The position numbers and the translations under genes were made by a program. The notes under the pieces were generated by a model that was given only the letters and a program-made list of their open reading frames with translations, was not told the origin of the DNA and did not search any database. From Pirellulales bacterium (GTDB taxonomy: Bacteria > Planctomycetota > Planctomycetia > Pirellulales > JALHPA01), in NCBI GenBank assembly GCA_022842745.1, contig JALHPA010000026.1:1-11676 (forward strand): a stretch of 11,676 nt of DNA. The letters run 5' to 3'. Below, piece after piece: positions 5,635 to 11,676 of this stretch (position 1 is its first letter; every line of letters begins with the position of its first letter).

Positions 5635-6879
5635 TTAGTCGTCCAGTCGATCGCGCGACCGGCGGAGTTTTTTGCGCTCCGCGCGGCTGAGCTTACGGTC
5701 TTGCGGATCGCTCTCGTCGCGATCTTGAACCGGCGAATTGGCTGTCCGCGACGTCGCAACCGCAACGGCGGCGGGCGCGCTGCGCACGACAGGCGCCGGT
5801 TTGCTGGCTTGGCTGGCGAGGGAAGTCTCGCTCCCACCGCGCTGTGGCAGGGGTGGGGCTGACTGGCCTCGCGTGGGCGGCGCCACTGGGGGCCGACTGA
5901 GCGGTTTGGCTTCCTCAAGCGGAGTCGCCGCGGAACTGGCGGGTACGTGCGGCGGGTCAATTCGACTTCTCGTCTCCCCCTCTTCGACCGCGGGACCGTC
6001 CACTTCCGGTTCGTCCGCGGCGGGGGGCGAATGGCGGCGGCGGGTGCGGCCGCGGCGCGGCGCCAATTCTCCGTTGGCGTCCAAAACGACGTGCCGCGCG
6101 AATGCCAACAAGCCAAACCACAATAGCCAATAGCCCGCGAGCCGAAGCCCCCCGACCAAAAGCTCGAATTGGAACTCGCTCACCGGAACCGGAATGTATT
6201 CGATCAACAGCGCCGCGATCCAACACCCGCTGGCGCCAGCCACCGCCCCGCATGCCGTCCGGCAGGCGCGGGTTTCCAACCCCAGCCGCACGATCAAGAG
6301 TCCCATCCACACCCCGGCCGGAATCATCCACCACAGCGCTCCGTCGCGCCAACCCACGCGGCCCGTCGCCTCGGCCAGCGCTGCTCGAAGCGGTTCCTGA
6401 GTGGGGGCGGCGGCATTCAGGCTCAACACGAGCCAGGTAGCCGCGGCGCTGAGCCAAACCCGGTATCGGCCGCGATAGTCGTCCAGCTTGTTGCGGCGCA
6501 GGCTGTAGATCAAGAGCGACAACCCCGTTGCCAGAGCCAGGATCAGCGAACCGGTCCAGGCGGCCAGACTCTGCCGCGAGGTCAACGAAAAGGCGTCGAT
6601 CGCCCCTTCGATCGCCCACGTCCGGCTGGCGGCAAACAGCCATATTTCCGTCCCGATGATGCCCGCCCCGATTCCCAGCCAAGCCGCCAGACCCCGGTGT
6701 CGATGGGGGACCAGGTCGATCCAGCCAAGCTGGTTTTCTCTTCTGGCCGCAGCGGTATAGGCATCGGCGGGACGGGGCGTTGCTCCTTTGCGCGCAACAG
6801 GCGGCACGGCGGACACTGACGCCACGTCTGAAAGCGCCCTCCGCCGCCGATCGTCTCGCGGGGTAGTGGACCGCAGCAT
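5635..6879 (-). CDS. Unrecognised six-helix membrane protein with disordered C-terminal tail
   Basis: I do not recognise this 414-residue protein; it resembles lineage-specific planctomycete membrane proteins. Residues 1-60 are basic and polar. Six hydrophobic segments follow at about 64-84, 105-127, 141-158, 182-200, 207-226 and 238-264, with charged loops such as SLRRNKLDDYRGRYRVW after helix 2. From 270 to the end the tail is rich in Pro, Ala, Ser, Glu and Arg with no predicted fold, and it closes with a strongly charged LSRAERKKLRRSRDRLDD. No enzyme motif is visible. The chosen ATG at 6879 has GGCGGAG six bases upstream, which decides the start; the frame stays open to 7101, but that extension is arginine-rich and unlike the rest. 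The gene converges on the GT-C-like gene with 31 bases between stops and is divergent from the exoribonuclease gene, so context gives no functional clue. Confidence 0.75.
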   Translation of the reverse strand: MLRSTTPRDDRRRRALSDVASVSAVPPVARKGATPRPADAYTAAARRENQLGWIDLVPHRHRGLAAWLGIGAGIIGTEIWLFAASRTWAIEGAIDAFSLTSRQSLAAWTGSLILALATGLSLLIYSLRRNKLDDYRGRYRVWLSAAATWLVLSLNAAAPTQEPLRAALAEATGRVGWRDGALWWMIPAGVWMGLLIVRLGLETRACRTACGAVAGASGCWIAALLIEYIPVPVSEFQFELLVGGLRLAGYWLLWFGLLAFARHVVLDANGELAPRRGRTRRRHSPPAADEPEVDGPAVEEGETRSRIDPPHVPASSAATPLEEAKPLSRPPVAPPTRGQSAPPLPQRGGSETSLASQASKPAPVVRSAPAAVAVATSRTANSPVQDRDESDPQDRKLSRAERKKLRRSRDRLDD

Positions 6880-7112
6880 GCCGTACTCCGCCTGGAAAAC
6901 GAAGCCCCGAATCGAGCTTCCGATGGGTCGGCGACCGCGCGCCCTTTCGGTCGGCCGATTGACCGTTGGCCGAGAGCAGGCTGGCCGCCATCTTTTGGAC
7001 GCCCCGCCCGGCCGCCGAAAATGAAATCGTCCGTTCCGGCTGCGCAACTGAAATACAGACGGGGGTTGACCCTCAAGCATCCGCCTTGGTTCCCAAGACA
7101 ACTCCCACGCCC

Positions 7113-7141
7113 TTGTGACGCTTACCCCAGCCCCCTAGAAT
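7113..7141 (+). promoter_or_regulatory. Sigma70-like promoter for the exoribonuclease operon
   Basis: TTGTGA (7113-7118) and TAGAAT (7136-7141) are separated by exactly 17 bases, with four and five consensus matches. Transcription would start near 7148, giving a leader of about 48 bases before the ATG at 7196. It is the best plus-strand promoter in the window and would serve both RNase genes. Confidence 0.55.
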
Positions 7142-7158
7142 CGCAGAGTACCGAAACT

Positions 7159-7184
7159 GCAACCGCCCACCTGGGGTTTTTTGC
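7159..7184 (+). promoter_or_regulatory. Small hairpin in the exoribonuclease leader
   Basis: GCAA (7159-7162) can pair with TTGC (7181-7184) around an inner CCC/GGG pairing (7166-7168 with 7173-7175), and a T6 run (7177-7182) directly follows the G run. This lies 11 bases before the ATG. It could modulate translation or act as a weak attenuator, but the stem is short and may be chance. Confidence 0.2.
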
Positions 7185-7195
7185 TAGCACGCCTC

Positions 7196-8191
7196 ATGCC
7201 CCGACGATTCGTAAATGAATTGGCCAATCAGGAGCCAGTCGACCAAGTATTCTTGGCCAACCAGAAGCAGTTACGTCCCAATCGGAACGGAAATCTGTAC
7301 CTGCAAGTCGAGCTGTCGGATCGCTCCGGATCGGTGAGCGGCCGCATGTGGAACGCCGACGACGCCGACTACCGGTCGTTCGAGGATGGGGATTTTGTCC
7401 GCGTGGAGGGCACCTCGCAGCTCTACCAGGGGACGATGCAGTTGATCGTCACCAACATTTGCAAAGCGCGAGCGGACGAAGTCGAGTTCGACGACTTCGC
7501 CTGCCTGACCCCGGCGGATATCGATCGGCTGGCGTTGCGGTTGGCGGAGCTGTTGCGGGGGATGGGGGATCTCGGCCTGCGGAACCTTGCCGAGTGCTTC
7601 CTGGCGGACGATGAATTCATGCGGCGGTTTTCCCGGTCGCCGGCTGGAATCAAGAATCATCACGCCTACCCCGGCGGGTTGCTCGAGCACGTGGTCAACG
7701 TGATGGAACTGGTCACTCGGATCTCCGACCGCTACCCGGCGGTGGATTCCGATTTGCTGCTCATGGGGGCCTTCGTCCACGACATGGGAAAGATCGAGGA
7801 GCTGAGCAGCGAAAAGGGCTTTTTCTATACCGACGCTGGGCAGTTGCTGGGCCACGTGGTGATTGCGATCGGCATGCTGGACGAAAAAGTGCGGCAGGCG
7901 GAAGCGCTGTCGGGCGAGGAATTTCCGCCGGAGAGCGTGCTGCGGCTGAAGCACATGATCGTGAGCCATCACGGGGAGTACCAGTACGGCGCTCCGAAAC
8001 TGCCGATGACGCTGGAGGCGATCGCCTTGCACCATCTCGACAATCTGGACGCCAAGCTGCACAACTTCGAGCAATTGATCCGCGACGACGCGAACGTGGA
8101 CAGTTCGTGGACGCAGTTCCATCCAAATCTGGGGCGCAAGCTGTTCAAAGGGTCCGGCGAGCCGGCAGTCAGCCCGCTGCGGCGGCCCTAA
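7196..8191 (+). CDS. YhaM-like 3'-5' exoribonuclease (OB-fold + HD domain)
   Basis: A cytoplasmic nuclease of 331 residues, close to the length of Bacillus YhaM, which degrades single-stranded RNA from the 3' end. An N-terminal OB-fold (about 10-100) contains the typical KQLRPNRNGNLYLQVELSDRSGSV and GDFVRVEG. A linker helix region then leads into an HD phosphohydrolase domain (about 140-300). HD residues visible are HHAYPGGLLEH at 155-165, the HD pair H195-D196 in FVHDMGKIEEL, GHVVIAIGM around 226, and SHHGEYQYGAP with a following ALHHLDNLDAKL. The ATG at 7196 fits the family start; a TTG at 7181 would add only five residues. There is no clear Shine-Dalgarno site. RNase R begins 34 bases downstream on the same strand, so the two are probably cotranscribed from the promoter at 7113. 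Confidence 0.88.
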   Translation: MPRRFVNELANQEPVDQVFLANQKQLRPNRNGNLYLQVELSDRSGSVSGRMWNADDADYRSFEDGDFVRVEGTSQLYQGTMQLIVTNICKARADEVEFDDFACLTPADIDRLALRLAELLRGMGDLGLRNLAECFLADDEFMRRFSRSPAGIKNHHAYPGGLLEHVVNVMELVTRISDRYPAVDSDLLLMGAFVHDMGKIEELSSEKGFFYTDAGQLLGHVVIAIGMLDEKVRQAEALSGEEFPPESVLRLKHMIVSHHGEYQYGAPKLPMTLEAIALHHLDNLDAKLHNFEQLIRDDANVDSSWTQFHPNLGRKLFKGSGEPAVSPLRRP

Positions 8192-8225
8192 GCGTCGACA
8201 TCCTTTCTCCGCGAGCGTCTGTTCC

Positions 8226-10532
8226 ATGTCCGATCTGGCAAATGTCGTCCTCGCGCACGTCCACGGCGCAAACTATCAACCGGTGAAACCCCGGATCATC
8301 GCCAAGCAGTTGCGGCTGGACGAGGATCGGCTGCGCGAGCTTAAAAAGGCGATTAAACTGCTGGTCAAACAGGGAAAGCTGACGTACGGCTCAAATCACC
8401 TCGTCGGACCGGTCGGATCTCCTCCCGCGGACGCAACGGGAGCGGCCGATGGCGAATCGAACGCCCCCAATAAGGGAATCGCCAAGACCCCGGCGGCAAA
8501 CCGAGTGGCGGGCGTTTTCCGGCGGGCGCAGGCCGGGCACGGCTTTGTACGCCGAAGCGATATGCCTCCAGGCGGGGATCGCAAGCAGGACATTTACATT
8601 CCCGCCGACGCGACCATGGATGCGGCAACCGGGGACACGGTGCTGGTGCGGCTGGGGAAGCAGCGCGACGCGCGGCGAGTGAATCCGCAGGGAGAAATCA
8701 TCGAAGTCCTCGAACGGCAAACGCACCAGTTCGTGGGGACGTATTTTGAGTCGGCCGGAAGCGCGTTTGTACAGACCGATGGGACGGTTTTCTCGCGCGC
8801 GATTCAGGTGGGGGATCCCGGGGCCAAGAACGCCCAGCCGGATGACAAAGTGGTGTTCGAGATGGTGCGGTTCCCGTCGCAATACCAGGACGGGGAAGGG
8901 GTGATTACCGAGGTGCTGGGTCCGCGCGGGGATCCCGGCGTGGACACGCTATCCATCATTCGCGAATACAACCTGCCTGAGGATTTTGCCGAAGACGCGT
9001 TGGAGTCCGCGCGCCGGCAGGCGGAAGCCTTCGACGAATCGATCGGCGGCAAGCGCGTGGACCTGACGGGGGAAACCACGATCACGATCGATCCGGTCGA
9101 CTCGCGGGATTTCGACGACGCGATTTCGCTGTCCCGGCTGGATAACGGGCATTGGCGGCTGGGGGTCCATATCGCCGACGTGTCGCACTTCGTGCCGGCC
9201 AAAACGGCGTTGGACCGCGAGGCGCTTTCGCGCGGGACGAGCGTTTACCTCCCGGACCGGGTGATCCCGATGCTGCCGGAGATCATTTCCAATAATCTTG
9301 CCAGTTTGCAGCCCCACAAGGTCCGCTATACGAAAACCGCGTTCATCGAAATGACCGCGGAAGGCGTGGTGGTGGGAGTGGATGTGCATTCGGCGGCCAT
9401 TCGCAGCGCGCGGCGATTCACCTACGAGGAGGTGGACGACTTTCTGGCGCATCGGAAGGCGTGGCAAGAGAAGCTGACGCCGGAGGTCCACCGGCTGCTG
9501 GCCGATATGCACGAACTGGCCATGCTGTTGCGCTCCCGCAGATTCACTCGCGGGGCGCTGGAACTGACCATGAAGGAAGTGAAAGTCGACCTCGATCGCC
9601 AGGGGCGGGTGGTCGGGGCGCACGTGGCCGAGAACACCGAAAGCCACCAAATCATTGAGGAGTTCATGCTGGCCGCCAACGAAGCCGTGGCGGAAGTGCT
9701 GAGCCGCGCCGGCTACCTGTTCTTGCGGCGGGTGCATGCCGATCCCGACCCGCGCAAGCTAAAAGCGCTGGGGGAATTCGTTGCGGAATTGGGCTATCAG
9801 ACGGAGAGCCTGGAGAGCCGTTTTGAACTCCAGCGGCTGTTGAAGCTGGTGGAGGGGAAGCCCGAGCAGCATGCCGTCAACTACGCTTTACTGCGCAGCC
9901 TGCAGCGGGCGGTCTATAGCCCCGAGGAGCAAGGGCACTACGCGTTGGCGAGTACTTTCTACTGCCATTTCACCTCCCCTATCCGCCGCTACCCCGACCT
10001 GACGATCCACCGGCTGATCGATGCCTTCCTGGCGGGGAAAAAGGGGACCGCGGACATGGCCGAACTGGTGGCGCTGGGCGAACATTGCTCCGATCGGGAA
10101 CGGCGGGCCGAGGCCGCCGAGCGGGAGCTGACCAAGCTCAAACTGCTACACTTCCTGAGCGAAAAAATCGGCATGGAGTTGGACGCGGTGGTGACCGGAG
10201 TCGAGGAATTCGGCCTGTTCGCGCAAGGCATCCAGCTTCCGGCGGAAGGGTTGGTCCATGTCACGTCTCTGGCGGACGACTACTACCATTACGATCGCCG
10301 CTCGCACACCCTGACCGGCCGCCGCGCGAACAATGTGTATCGCCTGGGGGATTTCGTGCGGGTGACCGTGGTGCGGGTAGACATCGATCGCCGCGAGCTG
10401 GACTTCCGAGTCGTGGACCACCGCCGGCGGCCCGGAGGGAGCAAATCGAGCGGAGCGGGCGCGCCGGGGAAACGCCCGGCGGTGGGACGGAAGAAATCGT
10501 CCGGCCCCAAACGGGGCAAGCGCCGTTCGTAA
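8226..10532 (+). CDS. rnr: Ribonuclease R (RNB-family 3'-5' exoribonuclease)
   Basis: RNase R degrades structured RNA processively from the 3' end and takes part in mRNA decay and RNA quality control. The 768-residue protein has the full family layout: a winged-helix N-terminal domain (about 1-65), a low-complexity linker (66-95), tandem cold-shock OB domains (about 98-260), the RNB catalytic domain (about 275-620), an S1 domain (about 645-728) and a lysine/arginine-rich tail (729-768). Catalytic metal-binding aspartates are seen in DPVDSRDFDD at 289-298 (D289, D295, D297, D298 region). Other RNB hallmarks are RGTSVYLPDRVIPMLP, RRVHADPDPRKL, HFTSPIRRYPDL and SDRERRAEAAER. Nothing essential is missing. 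The ATG follows the YhaM-like gene by 34 bases without an obvious Shine-Dalgarno site. The basic tail probably aids RNA binding, as in other RNase R proteins. The gene is probably constitutive or stress-induced, although no direct regulatory site is visible. Confidence 0.96.
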   Translation: MSDLANVVLAHVHGANYQPVKPRIIAKQLRLDEDRLRELKKAIKLLVKQGKLTYGSNHLVGPVGSPPADATGAADGESNAPNKGIAKTPAANRVAGVFRRAQAGHGFVRRSDMPPGGDRKQDIYIPADATMDAATGDTVLVRLGKQRDARRVNPQGEIIEVLERQTHQFVGTYFESAGSAFVQTDGTVFSRAIQVGDPGAKNAQPDDKVVFEMVRFPSQYQDGEGVITEVLGPRGDPGVDTLSIIREYNLPEDFAEDALESARRQAEAFDESIGGKRVDLTGETTITIDPVDSRDFDDAISLSRLDNGHWRLGVHIADVSHFVPAKTALDREALSRGTSVYLPDRVIPMLPEIISNNLASLQPHKVRYTKTAFIEMTAEGVVVGVDVHSAAIRSARRFTYEEVDDFLAHRKAWQEKLTPEVHRLLADMHELAMLLRSRRFTRGALELTMKEVKVDLDRQGRVVGAHVAENTESHQIIEEFMLAANEAVAEVLSRAGYLFLRRVHADPDPRKLKALGEFVAELGYQTESLESRFELQRLLKLVEGKPEQHAVNYALLRSLQRAVYSPEEQGHYALASTFYCHFTSPIRRYPDLTIHRLIDAFLAGKKGTADMAELVALGEHCSDRERRAEAAERELTKLKLLHFLSEKIGMELDAVVTGVEEFGLFAQGIQLPAEGLVHVTSLADDYYHYDRRSHTLTGRRANNVYRLGDFVRVTVVRVDIDRRELDFRVVDHRRRPGGSKSSGAGAPGKRPAVGRKKSSGPKRGKRRS

Positions 10533-10626
10533 GGCCAATGTGCCGCTCCATAGGCCAACCAGCACGGCCGGTTCGCGCTCGTAGTCTTTCCGCAACGCTG
10601 GCGACGCGGTCTTCGTTTGCTCGGAT

Positions 10627-10647
10627 TCCCGGTCGGACGGGATTTTT
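10627..10647 (+). terminator. Weak intrinsic terminator after rnr
   Basis: TCCCG (10627-10631) can pair with CGGGA (10638-10642) across a six-base loop, directly followed by five T residues (10643-10647) and a T-rich stretch. The stem is only five pairs, so termination would be partial. It lies 95 bases past rnr and 69 bases before the sigma factor gene, and separates the two transcription units if functional. Confidence 0.35.
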
Positions 10648-10700
10648 CTGTATTCTTTTCGCGGGGCGCGTCAGAATTTGCGGCGGCGCGGGTATTTCTC

Positions 10701-10715
10701 TGAGGAGGAAACCGG
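10701..10715 (+). promoter_or_regulatory. Strong ribosome binding site of the ECF sigma gene
   Basis: GAGGAGG at 10702-10708 lies seven bases before the ATG at 10716. It is the best Shine-Dalgarno sequence in the window, fixes the start of the sigma factor and contrasts with the leader-poor starts of dprA, the YhaM-like gene and rnr. Confidence 0.75.
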
Positions 10716-11336
10716 ATGAGCCAATTGCCTGACACGCGAGAAACCCTGCTCCTGCGATTGCGGGATGCCGGCGACTCCCGTGCTTGGGAGGAATTCGTCG
10801 GTTTGTACGAGCCGGCCGTACAGCGCTATGGGCAGCGGATGGGATTGCAACCGGCCGACGCGATGGATTTATCGCAGGATGTGCTGGCGGCCGTGGCGCG
10901 GGCCATCGACCGGTATGAGCCGGGGACCGGGCGCGGGCAGTTCCGGGCGTGGCTGTACCGGATTGCCAGGAACCTGACAATCAATGCTCTCACGCGAAAA
11001 AAGCTCGGAACGCACGGCGCCGGAGGGACCGATCGGATTGATCTTTTGGCCAGTTACCCCGAATCGAACAACGCTGAGAACGACGCGCTAGACGCCGAAT
11101 ACCGCCGCGCCGTATTCCAACGTTCCGCTGAGCTGATTCGCACCGAGGTGCAACCGCAAACCTGGCAGGCATTTTGGCGGACCGCCGTCGAGGGACGCCC
11201 GATTCCGGCTGTCGCGGACGAACTGCAACTATCGATCGGCGCGGTCTACGCTGCCCGCAGCCGAATCCTGGCCCGATTGCGGCGAGAAGCCTTACGCTGG
11301 CAAGACGAAGACGACTGTGCAGGAGACCCGGCATGA
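10716..11336 (+). CDS. ECF-type RNA polymerase sigma factor
   Basis: A 206-residue sigma-70 family factor with only regions 2 and 4, as in ECF sigma factors; it directs RNA polymerase to a specific set of promoters. Region 2 covers about 25-95: WEEFVGLYEPAVQRYGQR, the core-binding DAMDLSQDVLAAVARAI (48-64) and FRAWLYRIARNLTINALTRKK (77-96) in the -10-binding part. Region 4 covers about 133-190, with TWQAFWRTAVEGRPIPAVADE and the helix-turn-helix LSIGAVYAARSRILARLRRE. The linker carries acidic and Asn residues (SYPESNNAENDALDAEYRR). It resembles planctomycete ECF factors encoded beside Ser/Thr kinases, and here the stop overlaps the kinase start by four bases (ATGA), so translation is coupled. 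Control is more likely through that kinase than through a classical membrane anti-sigma factor, because none is seen. The target regulon cannot be deduced from the window. Confidence 0.93.
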   Translation: MSQLPDTRETLLLRLRDAGDSRAWEEFVGLYEPAVQRYGQRMGLQPADAMDLSQDVLAAVARAIDRYEPGTGRGQFRAWLYRIARNLTINALTRKKLGTHGAGGTDRIDLLASYPESNNAENDALDAEYRRAVFQRSAELIRTEVQPQTWQAFWRTAVEGRPIPAVADELQLSIGAVYAARSRILARLRREALRWQDEDDCAGDPA

Positions 11337-11676
11337 TTTTTCCCCCACCTACTTGCGATGCCCGTTTGATCGAGCGGTTCCTGGCGGGGGAATCGTCTCT
11401 CGACGAGGAGGGGACGCTGGTCCGGCACCTGGACGATTGCCGCGCGTGCCAATTCGCGCTCGAAAATTCGGCCGGGCCAAGATCGGCCTGGCTCGACGCC
11501 AAGAACTTTTTGAGTCCCGATGAGCCGGTGGCGATCGAAACGCCGATAGCCTCGGCGCCGTCCGACGGCCCGGTCGATGATGAGGAATCGCCACTGGCTT
11601 CGTCGCCGTTGCATTTCCTCGGTCCCACCGACGACCCAGCGATGCTGGGCCGAATCGGACCCTACGAAATCGCCCG
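11333..11676 (+). CDS. Ser/Thr protein kinase with N-terminal zinc-finger-like motif (partial, 3' end outside)
   Basis: Only the first 114 residues lie in the window and the frame runs off the right edge. The ATG overlaps the sigma factor stop (ATGA) and has AGGAG at 11321-11325, seven bases upstream. Residues 1-45 form a zf-HC2/ZAS-like element: RFLAGESSLDEEGTLVRHL, then H32-x3-C36-x2-C39 (HLDDCRAC), as found in anti-sigma factors. A long acidic, Pro/Ser-rich linker follows (45-95). The final visible stretch, LGPTDDPAMLGRIGPYEIA, is the characteristic lead-in to a planctomycete Hanks-type kinase, whose glycine-rich loop should come next. The kinase domain itself is not visible, so the call rests on the lead-in and on the gene pairing. 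The zinc motif may bind the sigma factor and the kinase may phosphorylate it or another partner; both are inference. Confidence 0.8.
   Translation, partial: MIFPPPTCDARLIERFLAGESSLDEEGTLVRHLDDCRACQFALENSAGPRSAWLDAKNFLSPDEPVAIETPIASAPSDGPVDDEESPLASSPLHFLGPTDDPAMLGRIGPYEIA

Larger units (their letters stand above)
6880..7195. other. Divergent intergenic region, 316 bases
   Basis: This region separates the minus-strand membrane protein gene from the plus-strand exoribonuclease gene. Its right third holds a good plus-strand promoter (7113-7141) and a small hairpin in the leader. The remainder (6900-7110) is GC-rich and shows no convincing promoter for the minus-strand gene, no RNA gene and no repeat. 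Minus-strand open frames crossing it are extensions of, or shadows beside, the membrane protein gene. Confidence 0.6.

Noticed and set aside
4751..5638. Plus-strand open frame (295 residues) within the GT-C-like gene
   Set aside because: Out-of-frame shadow, Arg-rich, no domain; the 4023-5603 frame encodes an evident polytopic membrane protein.
5957..6991. Alternative minus-strand frame (344 residues) overlapping the membrane protein
   Set aside because: The 5635-6879 frame gives six clean hydrophobic segments and a good ribosome site, whereas this frame gives Gly/Arg-rich low-complexity sequence.

Overview
The window reads as a high-GC bacterial chromosome segment, most likely from a planctomycete of the Pirellula type. 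The best taxonomic evidence is at the right end: an ECF sigma factor whose stop codon overlaps the start of a Ser/Thr kinase that begins with a zinc-finger-like motif and carries the pre-kinase signature PAMLGRIGPYEIA, an arrangement I associate with planctomycetes. Lineage-restricted membrane proteins and genes mostly lacking clear Shine-Dalgarno sites fit the same picture. No CRISPR array, tRNA, rRNA or complete mobile element is visible.

Left part (1-2810). The end of a FixL-like histidine kinase is followed after two bases by its FixJ-like response regulator. Next comes a 427-base stretch with no gene. On the minus strand it holds a well-formed candidate small RNA: a sigma70-like promoter, about 155 nt with several hairpins, and a 10-bp terminator stem followed by T8. 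To its right is dprA (DNA uptake and recombination), which converges on a small antibiotic-biosynthesis-monooxygenase-fold protein.

Middle (2969-6879). A GtrB/DPM-like family 2 glycosyltransferase and a polytopic GT-C-like membrane protein probably form a two-step polyprenyl-phosphate-sugar pathway: the first would load sugar on the lipid carrier and the second would transfer it outside the membrane. A G9 tract near the end of the first gene lies where a one-base contraction would fuse the two proteins. Convergent to them is an unrecognised six-helix membrane protein with a long disordered C-terminal tail.

Right part (7113-11676). Behind a good sigma70-like promoter lie a YhaM-like OB/HD 3'-5' exoribonuclease and RNase R, two RNA-degrading enzymes 34 bases apart that probably form one RNA-turnover operon. 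After a weak terminator come the ECF sigma factor and the truncated zinc-finger/kinase gene, overlapping by ATGA and both with strong ribosome binding sites. They are probably a signalling pair in which the kinase controls the sigma factor.
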